This document shows, one piece after another, positions 50,495 through 58,474 of a DNA stretch of 64,000 nucleotides. The translations under genes were made by a program, and so were the position numbers. Origin of the DNA: CAXMPK01 sp964195405 (GTDB lineage: Bacteria > Actinomycetota > Acidimicrobiia > Spongiisociales > ZC4RG35); assembly GCA_964195405.1 (NCBI GenBank), contig CAXMPK010000267.1, positions 1 through 64,000 on the forward strand, written 5' to 3'. The notes beneath the pieces were generated by a model. That model searched no databases. It saw only the letters and a program-made list of their open reading frames with translations, and had not been told where the DNA came from. The stretch's first letter is position 1, and each line of letters begins with the position of its first letter.

Positions 50495-51577
50495 ATGGCT
50501 TCCAATGACCAAATGCACGATGCGGTCGCGTCTATCGAGTCACCCCTGCTCTTAGGAAGGACACTCGGGGAACTCGGCCTCGTCAAGAGCGTCGCAAAGA
50601 CAATCACAGGAAAAGTGAAGGTTGAGTTGTTGGCTCCAGTTCCCAATCCGCCAGAGGCTCTAAACGATCGGTTGCAAGCCGCTCTGAAGCCCTTTGCACG
50701 TGAGGCCGAGATTGCAGTCGACGTCATGGACGACGCGGCCCAGATTGCCTGGATGAATGAGCGCAAAGATGCCGCCGGCCCACCGATGGGTGAGCCAGGC
50801 TCGGCGACCAGGGTCATCGCTGTTTCTTCGGGGAAGGGAGGAGTTGGCAAGTCCTCGGTGTCGACCAATCTCGCAGTGGCGCTGAACCGCTCCGGCAAGA
50901 AAGTCGGCATCGTCGACGGTGACATTTGGGGTTTCTCGATCCCCGCGATGCTCGGGATTGAAGACCCACCTCAGATGGTCGCCGAGTCGATCATCCCCCC
51001 GGCTGCCCATGGGGTGAAGGTGATGTCAATGGACTACTTCGTCAGTGACGACAAAGCGGTCATCTGGCGGGGTCCAATGTTGCACAAAGCCATTGAGCAA
51101 TTCCTCAAGGATGTGTTTTGGGACAACCTCGACTTCCTGATTGTCGACATGCCCCCAGGTACCGGGGACATCGCCATATCGATGGCACAGTTTCTACCTC
51201 GCGCTCAGGTGCTGCTGGTGACCACCCCTCAGCCGACAGCCCAAAGAGTTGCCCGCCGCGCCGCCTTGATGGCGGCCGAGGTGGATCAGACGGTGATTGG
51301 CGTGGTTGAGAACATGTCATGGTTCACAGCCGATGACGGACAACGTTACGAGTTGTTCGGGTCGGGTGGGGGTGAGGCCCTCGCCGCTGAACTCGGTGTC
51401 GACTTGATGGCTCGAGTGCCACTTCTGCCGGCCATGGGCCGGGGGGCAGACGGCGGTCAGCCGGTGATACTCGCGGCTCCCGGATCAGATGCCACTGAGG
51501 CATTTGACACTCTGGCTCTGGCCGTCATCGAGAAGCGGCCGCGCGTGCGCACCAATCCGGCTCTAGTCATCAAATAG
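50495..51577 (+). CDS. mrp: Mrp/ApbC/NBP35 family Fe-S carrier ATPase
   Basis: About 360 residues. N-terminal DUF59-like domain (residues 1-75), then a deviant Walker A, SSGKGGVGKSSVSTNLAVAL, and VDGDIWGFSIP, DFLIVDMPPGTGDIAISMAQ. The CxxC pair that many Mrp proteins have after ENMSxF is absent (ENMSWFTADDGQRYELFGSGGGE), as in other actinobacterial Mrp. It is thought to carry or insert Fe-S clusters. ATG 50495 follows AGAGGA. It is divergent from the SufR-like gene. Confidence 0.9.
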   Translation: MASNDQMHDAVASIESPLLLGRTLGELGLVKSVAKTITGKVKVELLAPVPNPPEALNDRLQAALKPFAREAEIAVDVMDDAAQIAWMNERKDAAGPPMGEPGSATRVIAVSSGKGGVGKSSVSTNLAVALNRSGKKVGIVDGDIWGFSIPAMLGIEDPPQMVAESIIPPAAHGVKVMSMDYFVSDDKAVIWRGPMLHKAIEQFLKDVFWDNLDFLIVDMPPGTGDIAISMAQFLPRAQVLLVTTPQPTAQRVARRAALMAAEVDQTVIGVVENMSWFTADDGQRYELFGSGGGEALAAELGVDLMARVPLLPAMGRGADGGQPVILAAPGSDATEAFDTLALAVIEKRPRVRTNPALVIK

Positions 51578-52461
51578 TGGTCAGGGCTACTGCGCGGGGC
51601 ACCTCGGGGTGGGTCTTCGGGCTCGCCGCCACCATTCTCTTCATCTCGCTCTGGGGACGGGCGATCGTCGTGGACACCGATGCCCTGGCCGAGGCGGCCG
51701 CACCATTGTCAGGTTCGGTGGCTGTTATCGACCTCTTCTCAGATTGGCTTGGTGAGGAGCTGGTGGAAAATGGGGTCAATCCGTCTCTCGCCGCTCCTGC
51801 CGTCGAATATGTGTTGGAGACCTCCGAAGTTGGTCTAGTGATCGACCACTTCGTTCGCGATGTTGTCGAGGCAGCTGCATTACCAGGACCACAGGCCGCG
51901 GCAGTCGATATCGCCGCACTGCTCTCTCCTGTGGTTCCTGAGATTGCAGACACGCTGGCTTCCGCTGGTGTTCCGGTAGACGAGGCAGAGGTGGCTTCGG
52001 TTGTCGGTGGGCTCGAGCCCCTGGTAGTCCGCGAGGCGGAAGCGAGTCCCTATGTGGGTGTTAGCTCGCCGATCGCGGCGCGCCTTGGCACCGCCGCCGG
52101 TTTGGCCATGTTGGTCATGGCCTTGGCCGGCTGGGTGGCGATAACTGCTTCAGATGACCGGCTGGCCGAGACTCGCCGTCTGCTCGTCCGGGTTGCGCTG
52201 GGTGGTCTCAGTTTCGGGATCCTCCTCAGGGTTGGATCGTGGGTTCTTGACCCTGGTGGAGGTAGAGCTCCGATTCCGGAGTCAATGTCCGTGCTCGTCG
52301 GCTCGAAATGGATGGTTCCGATATCGATTGCAATGGCGGCAGCAGCCATGGCGGGGATGATCTGGGGTGGGCGCCGTCTGCTCAGACCGCGGGGAGACTT
52401 CCCGACACCAGTCGGACAATCCACACCAGAATCAGAGCCACACCTGTCGTTGCGAGGATGA
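51577..52461 (+). CDS. Hypothetical membrane protein
   Basis: 294 residues from GTG 51577, sharing one base with the mrp stop. One helix at the start, an extracytoplasmic Ala/Val-rich region of about 130 residues (VDTDALAEAAAPLSGSVAVIDLFSDWLGEEL), then three helices in the second half. No recognised family, though the VAxLFSDWLxxEL layout is reminiscent of actinobacterial membrane-anchored proteins of unknown role. Its last 80 bp overlap the convergent DUF2752 gene. Confidence 0.6.
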   Translation: MVRATARGTSGWVFGLAATILFISLWGRAIVVDTDALAEAAAPLSGSVAVIDLFSDWLGEELVENGVNPSLAAPAVEYVLETSEVGLVIDHFVRDVVEAAALPGPQAAAVDIAALLSPVVPEIADTLASAGVPVDEAEVASVVGGLEPLVVREAEASPYVGVSSPIAARLGTAAGLAMLVMALAGWVAITASDDRLAETRRLLVRVALGGLSFGILLRVGSWVLDPGGGRAPIPESMSVLVGSKWMVPISIAMAAAAMAGMIWGGRRLLRPRGDFPTPVGQSTPESEPHLSLRG

Positions 52462-52768
52462 GTGTCAGCGTCAGCTGACTCATCGGCTTCACGCGACCTT
52501 TCCGACGCAGCAGGTACCAGACCCAAGCTCCAATCGCTTGGATCGAGATCAGAATCACCAATGGGTGAAAGACCATCGCCGCTCCGATATCCCCTCGGAT
52601 GAGACTTGATGCCGCTCGGGTCATACCACAGCCTGGACAGGCCGACCCGGTACAGAGTGCGAACGGGCAGAACGTCGGTCCATCGTCGGATGGGGTAAAG
52701 ACCGCGAGCAGGGCTACCGCCAGGAATGGCGCGGTGAGAAACAGACGATCACGCAAGGTGTCGGTCAC
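52382..52768 (-). CDS. DUF2752 membrane protein
   Basis: About 128 residues from GTG 52768 with three helices. TGSACPGCGMTRAASSLIRGDIGAAMVFHPL is the DUF2752 signature (CPxCGxTRA, then FxHPL). Function unknown. It overlaps the preceding convergent gene by 80 bp, more than usual here, but the signature lies in the non-overlapping part, so both are credible. Confidence 0.85.
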   Translation of the reverse strand: MTDTLRDRLFLTAPFLAVALLAVFTPSDDGPTFCPFALCTGSACPGCGMTRAASSLIRGDIGAAMVFHPLVILISIQAIGAWVWYLLRRKGRVKPMSQLTLTLILATTGVALILVWIVRLVSGSLPAV

Positions 52769-52802
52769 GATGACAAGCTTACGCGATGCGAAACTTGATG
52801 TT

Positions 52803-54077
52803 TCATATTCCGAGCTTGTCGAGGGTGCGGTAGAGGACTGAGGCGGGTGTGAGAAACCAGGCGTTGCGTCCCCAGTAGTAGAAGCGGCTTTTGTGGGGCA
52901 CCTGGGCAAAAACCGAGGGTGGGTCCTGCCCAAGCAACATTCCGGCCAGTTCATATCCCAGTTGTACGGAAAGGCCGACACCATGGCCGGCATAACCCAT
53001 GGCATACCACGCGCCATCGATCCGGCCGATATGAGGCAGGAGGTCGAAGGGGATGCCCAGCCTTCCGCCCCAGACGTGGGTGATCGCAACATCCTCCAGC
53101 TCGGGCCAGTAGTTGATCAGACTGGTGCGCAGATCGTCAGCCGACTCCTCGAGGTCGAGGTCTGGCCTGAGGTTGCGTCGTCCACCGATGAGGATTCGGT
53201 CATCGTGGGAGCGTCTCATGTAGTTGAGTAGACGTTTTCTCGTGTAGGTCATCGCACCACCTGGGAAAATTTGTGCTGCACGTTTTGGGCCAAGTGGCTC
53301 AGTAGCGATTATGTAAGAGCCGACCGGCACGATCATCCGGCCCATCTCCTTGCTCGGCTGCCTGGTGGTGTAACCATTGGTAGCCAGAATGACGTCGCCT
53401 GCGTTCACCCGGCCTTTGGTAGTTTCCACGCGCAACCCTGCACCAGTTTTTTCCATGCCGACAGCGGAGCAATGGTCGACAAGCGAAACCCCGGCCCGAC
53501 TCACCTCTCCGGCAAGCCCGAAAGCGAATTTTGCTGGATGGACACCAAAACCCTCCGGCTCGAACATGGCAACGTCGAAGTAGTCACCGCCGACAACCTC
53601 GTCAAGGTCGGGTCCATTGATTACCTCCCATTCCACCCCAAAACGCTGCCGATACCAAGCAATATCGCGATCGATGGCTTTGAGTGCCTTAGCCCCCCGC
53701 CCGAGTGCGGCCATTCCGCCATCGTGGGTGAGAGCGTCGATGCTGGGTCGGGAAGTGAGTTCCCTGACGATCTCAACCGAACGGACCGTTGCGGCCCACA
53801 TTTCGTCGGCAATCCGAGGCCCGTACACGTCATGGACTTTGTCGACACCCGCCTTGACGCCAGGCGAAACCATGCCGCCATTTATCGAAGACGCGCCGCC
53901 TGCGATCTCGCCGGCATCGATGATTGTGACATCCTGGCCAGCATCGACCAGGCGCAACGCCGCGGATAGCCCGGTGAAACCAGAGCCAACAACCAGGAAG
54001 TCGGTCTCAGAAGGCAGATCGGAGGTCAGCCCTCGAGGTCTTGGATAATCGTCGACCCAGAAAGGGACGGTCTTCAC
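52803..54077 (-). CDS. FAD-dependent oxidase, DAO family (PuuB/amine oxidase-like)
   Basis: 424 residues. DFLVVGSGFTGLSAALRLVDAGQDVTIIDAGEIAGGASSINGGMVSPG gives the FAD-binding Rossmann fold and the GGxSxxNGG motif of gamma-glutamylputrescine oxidase-like enzymes. It ends with YAMGYAGHGVGLSVQLG, the second FAD contact. It likely oxidises an amine or N-substituted amino acid with oxygen. The start, GTG 54077, lies in a 23-bp tandem repeat that makes two mini-reading frames upstream. It is coupled to the aminotransferase gene before it. Confidence 0.9.
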   Translation of the reverse strand: MKTVPFWVDDYPRPRGLTSDLPSETDFLVVGSGFTGLSAALRLVDAGQDVTIIDAGEIAGGASSINGGMVSPGVKAGVDKVHDVYGPRIADEMWAATVRSVEIVRELTSRPSIDALTHDGGMAALGRGAKALKAIDRDIAWYRQRFGVEWEVINGPDLDEVVGGDYFDVAMFEPEGFGVHPAKFAFGLAGEVSRAGVSLVDHCSAVGMEKTGAGLRVETTKGRVNAGDVILATNGYTTRQPSKEMGRMIVPVGSYIIATEPLGPKRAAQIFPGGAMTYTRKRLLNYMRRSHDDRILIGGRRNLRPDLDLEESADDLRTSLINYWPELEDVAITHVWGGRLGIPFDLLPHIGRIDGAWYAMGYAGHGVGLSVQLGYELAGMLLGQDPPSVFAQVPHKSRFYYWGRNAWFLTPASVLYRTLDKLGI

Positions 54078-54100
54078 AGGGTGAAGGGGAACGTCTTCAC
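54074..54100 (-). CDS. Mini-reading frame 2 of the GTGA cascade
   Basis: Eight codons (MKTFPFTL, GTG start) and TGA. Its GTG overlaps the TGA of mini-frame 1, and its TGA overlaps the GTG of the oxidase gene. It copies the first codons of the oxidase (MKTVPFWV). It is probably a coupling relay rather than a functional peptide. No ribosome site precedes it. Confidence 0.4.
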   Translation of the reverse strand: MKTFPFTL

Positions 54101-54123
54101 GGGGTGAAGGGGAGCGTCTTCAC
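54097..54123 (-). CDS. Mini-reading frame 1 of the GTGA cascade
   Basis: Eight codons (MKTLPFTP, GTG start) and TGA. Its GTG overlaps the aminotransferase TGA (54120-54122), and its TGA overlaps the second mini-frame. Its sequence repeats the beginning of the oxidase. It has no ribosome site of its own. Confidence 0.4.
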   Translation of the reverse strand: MKTLPFTP

Positions 54124-55358
54124 AGTGTGCGGAGCCCCGTCTCGAACAGTGAGCCCATCTTTTGGGCCTCCTCAGAGGTCATGGTCAGCGGAGGGGAAAC
54201 CTGGAGGGCCCCTCCACCCATGGCCCTGGTGAGAACACCAGCTTCGCGACAGGCAATGGCGGCTCGGGATGGGAGGGTTTCGTCATCGCCGACAACGAGT
54301 TGCACCGCAGCGAGAGCGCCGACTCCACGTCGGATGTTGTCTACCACATCGAGCTCTTGGAGAGGGAGCAGGGCGTCGTAGAGCTCATTCTCGAGCTCTT
54401 TGGCACGCTGGATCAGCCCCTCCCTTTCGATGATGTCCATCACCACCAGGCCGGCCGCACATGCCGTCGAGTGCCCGGAGTAGGTGTAGCCATGACGAAA
54501 GATCAGGCCCGGCTGATTGAAGAAGGGTTCAGCAATGTGTGAGGCCGCGATTACGCCTCCCAGAGGGGCGTACCCACACGTCACACCTTTGGCGAAAGTG
54601 ATGATATCGGGCTCGAGGTTGTAGAGGTTGGCGGCAAACCAGTCACCCACGCGGCCAAAACCGGTAATGACCTCGTCGGAGATGTAGAGCCCACCGGCAT
54701 CTCGGATGGTCTGGCGGATGGCGGACAGGTAAACCTGGCTCACCGGTCTGATTCCACCGGCGCCGATCACAGCTTCTACAAAAATGCCTGCCACCCGGTC
54801 CGCGCCAGCGTGATCGATTGCCTTCTCCACGGCCTCGGCATCGTCGTATGGCACTTTGACAACATCAGACACGAGGTCTCCGCCGTATCCTTGGCTATTC
54901 GGCTCCATGCCACCCAGCGCGGTCCCGTAGCTGTGCATCCCGTGATAGCCCCACTCCCTTGCGATGAAGACCGTTCGTTCTGGCTGGCCGATAGCGTTGA
55001 AATAGCGGCGGGCCATCTTGGCGGCGGTGTCCACTGCGTCTGATCCCCCCGAGCCAAAGAACACCTTCGACTGCGGATCGGGGGATACCGATGCGATCTG
55101 GGTGGCGAGTTCCATTGGTGGCCGGGTGCCGTAGTCGATGAATGCGTGGAACGCCGGGAGTTTGCGCATCTGTTCAACCATGGCGTCGATGACCTCGTCC
55201 CGCCCATATCCGATGTTCATGTACCAGAGCGAGGCGGCAGCATCGAGATAACGCCTGTCATGTTCGTCGTAGACGTAGATGCCTTCTCCACGGTCGACTA
55301 TGAACGGATCGACTTTGACTTTGCTCATTTCAGCGAATGGATGCCAGAAAGAACTCAT
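54120..55358 (-). CDS. Class III PLP aminotransferase (omega-amino/putrescine-pyruvate type)
   Basis: 412 residues. FWHPFAEMSKVKVDPFIVDRGEGIYVYDEHDRRYLDAAASLW opens the fold; SGGSDAVDTAAKMAR, GIFVEAVIGAGGI, SDEVITGFGRVG and the PLP lysine in ITFAKGVTCGYAPLGG follow. Omega-aminotransferases of this group move an amino group from putrescine, taurine or beta-alanine to pyruvate. Its neighbours (oxidase, PotD-like protein, agmatinase) favour a polyamine. Its TGA overlaps the first mini-frame of the cascade. Confidence 0.92.
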   Translation of the reverse strand: MSSFWHPFAEMSKVKVDPFIVDRGEGIYVYDEHDRRYLDAAASLWYMNIGYGRDEVIDAMVEQMRKLPAFHAFIDYGTRPPMELATQIASVSPDPQSKVFFGSGGSDAVDTAAKMARRYFNAIGQPERTVFIAREWGYHGMHSYGTALGGMEPNSQGYGGDLVSDVVKVPYDDAEAVEKAIDHAGADRVAGIFVEAVIGAGGIRPVSQVYLSAIRQTIRDAGGLYISDEVITGFGRVGDWFAANLYNLEPDIITFAKGVTCGYAPLGGVIAASHIAEPFFNQPGLIFRHGYTYSGHSTACAAGLVVMDIIEREGLIQRAKELENELYDALLPLQELDVVDNIRRGVGALAAVQLVVGDDETLPSRAAIACREAGVLTRAMGGGALQVSPPLTMTSEEAQKMGSLFETGLRTL

Positions 55359-55442
55359 AGTTGCGAGGCTAGCGGTCGCGGGATCGCCGTCAGTAGGCTC
55401 GCCGAGGTTGTGGGACGGGAGGTTTGTCTATGAGGGCCCTTG

Positions 55443-55592
55443 ATGAGTAAGCCGTCTGTCGACGTCACCAAGCGTTTCGGTGACGACGTGGTTGCGATTG
55501 ACGGGATCGATCTCATCACTGAGGACGGAGAGTTCTTTTCTCGCCTTGGTCCGTCCGGCTGTGCCAAGACCACCACCCTCAGGCTGACGTGA
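55443..55592 (+). pseudogene. potA-type ABC ATPase remnant
   Basis: Forty-nine codons (MSKPSVDVTKRFGDDVVAID and on) match the N-terminus of spermidine/putrescine ATPases (VxVxKRFGDxVAxDGIDLxIxDGEFFSLLGPSGCGKTTTLRL). Walker A reads GPSGCAKTTT, with Ala for the required Gly, and a TGA follows at once. No further ATPase sequence is visible. It is a truncated relic directly upstream of the PotD-like gene. Confidence 0.75.
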
Positions 55593-55649
55593 CTTGGCGG
55601 CTGGCGGCAGCAAACATGGTGGCGGGGTGACGTGGCAGACAAGGAGCAC

Positions 55650-56783
55650 ATGGCCAAGCGCAGCCGACTCATCGCCTTATTCGTCGGTCTCTCTCTTGTT
55701 CTTGCCGCTTGCGGCAGTGGCGACGAGAACGCAGCGGTCGACACCGCCGCCGAGCTGCCGGGACGTGACGACGAGGCAGTAGTCTGCGAAGCCGGCCAGA
55801 CCGACGGTGATCTCAACCTCTATATCTGGACCGAGTACATCGACCCCGACCTGATCGCCGCTTTCGAGGAGGAGACAGGTGTCGAGGTGGTTGCTGACTT
55901 CTACGACTCCAACGAGGCAATGCTCGCCAAGCTTCAGTCCGGAGCCGTTTACGACTTGATCGTGCCTTCGGACTACATGGTCGGCATCATGATCGAGGAC
56001 AGCATCCTGGCCGAAATCCAACGCGATGCGGTTCCCAATCTGGCCCATCTCGCCCCCTTCTTCGCTGATCCCGCCTACGACCCGGGAGCCGTGTATTCGG
56101 CTGCATATCAGTGGGGCACGACCGGGCTCGGTGTCAACATGGATGTTGTTGGCGAGGATTTCGAGGCGACCTGGGGTCTTGTATTCGACCCCGACCTCAT
56201 CGCCGAATATCCAGGCGGGGTGTCTTTGCTCAATGACCCACGGGAAACCATGGGCGCGGCGCTCAAGTATCTCGGCTATTCGTTGAACAGCACCAGTGAG
56301 GCAGAGCTTCAGGAAGCCGCCGATGTCATCGCAGCTGCCAAGGAGTACGTTGCCCAGTTCGATAGCGATCGGTACGACGATTCACTGGTCTCGGGTGAGG
56401 TTGCGGTAGCCCATGGCCGCTCGGGCAACTTCTTCGTCTCTTTCGACGATGTCGACGGTTGGGATACCTATGCCTATGTGATCCCAAACGAGGGTGCCAC
56501 GATCTGGATCGACAACATGTCGGTCCCGGTCACGGCGGAGCATCCCTGTACGGCACACACATTCATCAACTTCCTGCTGGATGCGGAAAATGGCGCTGCA
56601 CTGACCAACTGGAGCTTTTATGCGAGCCCCAACCTGGCCGCAGAAGCCTTTATTGACCCAGAGATTCTGGAGGACGAAACCATCTACCCCTCAGAAGAGT
56701 TGTCGGAGCTTCTCGAGATCATCACCGACACCGGCAATTTCGAGGTCCAGTACACCAACTACTTCGCTATCGCCAAGACTTGA
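55650..56783 (+). CDS. PotD-like polyamine ABC transporter substrate-binding lipoprotein
   Basis: About 377 residues. Lipoprotein signal KRSRLIALFVGLSLVLAACGSG, then DLNLYIWTEYIDPDLIAAFEEETGVEVVADFYDSNEAMLAKL and YDLIVPSDYMVGIMIED, the PotD/PotF fold that binds putrescine or spermidine. It ends with NFEVQYTNYF. ATG 55650 follows AAGGAG; GTG 55632 is an alternative. No permease genes adjoin it and only a potA relic lies upstream, so the transporter would have to use components encoded elsewhere, or it is orphaned. Confidence 0.9.
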   Translation: MAKRSRLIALFVGLSLVLAACGSGDENAAVDTAAELPGRDDEAVVCEAGQTDGDLNLYIWTEYIDPDLIAAFEEETGVEVVADFYDSNEAMLAKLQSGAVYDLIVPSDYMVGIMIEDSILAEIQRDAVPNLAHLAPFFADPAYDPGAVYSAAYQWGTTGLGVNMDVVGEDFEATWGLVFDPDLIAEYPGGVSLLNDPRETMGAALKYLGYSLNSTSEAELQEAADVIAAAKEYVAQFDSDRYDDSLVSGEVAVAHGRSGNFFVSFDDVDGWDTYAYVIPNEGATIWIDNMSVPVTAEHPCTAHTFINFLLDAENGAALTNWSFYASPNLAAEAFIDPEILEDETIYPSEELSELLEIITDTGNFEVQYTNYFAIAKT

Positions 56784-56815
56784 AATGGTGGGTCTCTTGT
56801 CGAGGCCCACCATTT
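56783..56815 (+). terminator. Strong stem-loop after PotD-like gene
   Basis: AAATGGTGGG (56783-56792) pairs perfectly with CCCACCATTT (56806-56815), with CTC/GAG extending the stem inside. It starts at the last base of the PotD-like stop codon. The T-run is short. It probably terminates or protects the mRNA end. Confidence 0.75.
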
Positions 56816-56831
56816 CTGTACCGTGTAGTTC

Positions 56832-57863
56832 GTGTTTGGCGGACAGCTAAGGGTTCTCGAGATCTTCGGCGACTCGGTTGATTTGGGTCGCGGCCACGGG
56901 GCAGCTTGCGGGTCGATGATCCGCAAATACCTCGACGACCGGCTCGGCCTGACCGCCCAGGAGCAGTGGAGTGGCGGGGCATCCGACGTTGATTTGATTC
57001 TCGACCTCGCATCCCAAACTCTCCCTCATCACGAGGCGTTCTCGCCCTCGCTGTATGCCGAAATGGTGGTGATGGCCGAGACCGCAGCCATCAGCCCGGC
57101 TGAGGCTGTGGTTGTCGGTGGCTTTACCGACATCGTCGATGTTGTGCGGAGCCAGGTCGGATCAGCCCCGGACGAGCACAACTGCACTGCGGTCATCAAC
57201 CCCGAAGCGGGCTTCTACGCCCAAACATGGGACATGCATGCATCTGCAGGCGAATATGTGATTCTGTTGAAGCTCGACCCTCTGATTGGCCCTGAGGCAA
57301 TCGTTCAAACCACAGCTGGTTGTCTCGGTCAGATCGGGTTGAACGAGGCTGGCATCTCGGTCGGGATCAACAACTTGAACTCGATGGGGAAGCCCGGGGT
57401 CACATGGCCTTTTGTAGTGCGCAAGGTCTTGGAACAGGACAACCTCGAGGATGCAGTGGAGGTGGTGACTTCCGCCGACCTTGCTGGCGGGCACAACTTC
57501 ATGGTCATGGGCCCGGAAGGACGGGGCGTCAACATCGAGGCCATGCCCCATCATCAGCGGGTGACCACCGTTGAGAAAGAGCCGTTCGTCCATGCCAACC
57601 ACTGTCTCGATGAAACGACATCGCGCGAGCACGGGTATCGCGAGCCTGAGCACGTTGCCAACTCTGTGCTTCGTCTCGACATTGGTCGAACGAACTGTGC
57701 TGATGCCGAAGTCTTCTTCAAAGACCCCGAGATCAGCCGTCACGCCGACGACCTCCACGACGTCGCTACCTGTGGTGCGGTCATCATTGAGCCGGCCCGT
57801 CGGAGGATGCGGGCCCTATGGGGTGTTCCCGGTGACCACGCCTGGGAGACCTTCCAACTTTGA
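56832..57863 (+). CDS. C45-family Ntn hydrolase (acyl-CoA:6-APA acyltransferase-like)
   Basis: 343 residues from GTG 56832. The family nucleophile cysteine lies in DEHNCTAVI (C118), the N-terminus of the active chain after self-cleavage, followed by GFYAQTWDMHASAGEYVILLKL and QIGLNEAGISVGINNLNS. C45 proteins include penicillin acyltransferase and amide hydrolases that cut acylated amino acids or amines. Placed between a polyamine-binding protein, GNAT and agmatinase, it may deacylate an amide, but this is inference. Confidence 0.85.
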   Translation: MFGGQLRVLEIFGDSVDLGRGHGAACGSMIRKYLDDRLGLTAQEQWSGGASDVDLILDLASQTLPHHEAFSPSLYAEMVVMAETAAISPAEAVVVGGFTDIVDVVRSQVGSAPDEHNCTAVINPEAGFYAQTWDMHASAGEYVILLKLDPLIGPEAIVQTTAGCLGQIGLNEAGISVGINNLNSMGKPGVTWPFVVRKVLEQDNLEDAVEVVTSADLAGGHNFMVMGPEGRGVNIEAMPHHQRVTTVEKEPFVHANHCLDETTSREHGYREPEHVANSVLRLDIGRTNCADAEVFFKDPEISRHADDLHDVATCGAVIIEPARRRMRALWGVPGDHAWETFQL

Positions 57864-58474
57864 CCAACGTCGAGGTCGTCAATCTCGACGTGGAGCTTGC
57901 CTCCGAATTGGCAATGATCGAACTGGCATGCTTCCCGAAGGCGAACCCCGACGGTCTCCTATCGGAGGAGGACATCCGCGCCTATGCCACTGTTTTTCCC
58001 GAGGGCTATTTCGTGGCGATGGTCGACGACCGACCCGTCGGCATGGGAGCTGGGATTTACCTCGACTTCGACTTCCAACAGCCTCAACACACACTGGCCG
58101 ACATAAGCGGGCAACATCAGTGCGGCAATCATGATCCCCTTGGGGAGTGGTATTACGGGACTGACATCACGGTTCATCCCGACTTCCGAGGGAGAGGCAT
58201 CGGTCGGCTGCTCTATGAAAGACGCAAGCGTCTCGTGATCGCGGACAAGAAGAGGGGGATCGTCGCCGGTGGATCGTTACCCGGCTACTACGAGCACAAG
58301 ACGACACTGCCGATCGAGATCTACGTAGACCGGGTGGTGGCTGGAGAGCTGTTTGACCCCACACTCAGTTTTCAGTTGGCCAACGGATTCGAGGTTCGTG
58401 GGCTATTGGAGAACTACGTCGAAGACGAGGTCGACGATGGTTGGGCTGCCCTCATCGTGTGGGAGAACCGCTAG
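57860..58474 (+). CDS. GNAT-family N-acetyltransferase
   Basis: 204 residues from TTG 57860, which overlaps the C45 stop as TTGA. GEWYYGTDITVHPDFRGRGIGRLLYERRKRLV is motif A with the acetyl-CoA loop RGRGIG. The C-terminal part is longer than in small GNATs. It likely acetylates an amine; the tight link to the C45 amidase-like gene suggests a linked acylation/deacylation step. It overlaps convergent speB by 23 bp. Confidence 0.87.
   Translation: MTNVEVVNLDVELASELAMIELACFPKANPDGLLSEEDIRAYATVFPEGYFVAMVDDRPVGMGAGIYLDFDFQQPQHTLADISGQHQCGNHDPLGEWYYGTDITVHPDFRGRGIGRLLYERRKRLVIADKKRGIVAGGSLPGYYEHKTTLPIEIYVDRVVAGELFDPTLSFQLANGFEVRGLLENYVEDEVDDGWAALIVWENR

Larger units (their letters stand above)
54074..54123 (-). 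repeat. 23-bp tandem repeats at the aminotransferase/oxidase junction
   Basis: The sequence GTGAAGAC...TTC recurs at 54123, 54100 and 54077 (reverse strand) with a period of exactly 23 bp; two near-identical spacers (differing at three positions) separate three start sites. It is probably made by slippage or unequal recombination of the oxidase 5' end. Confidence 0.8.
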
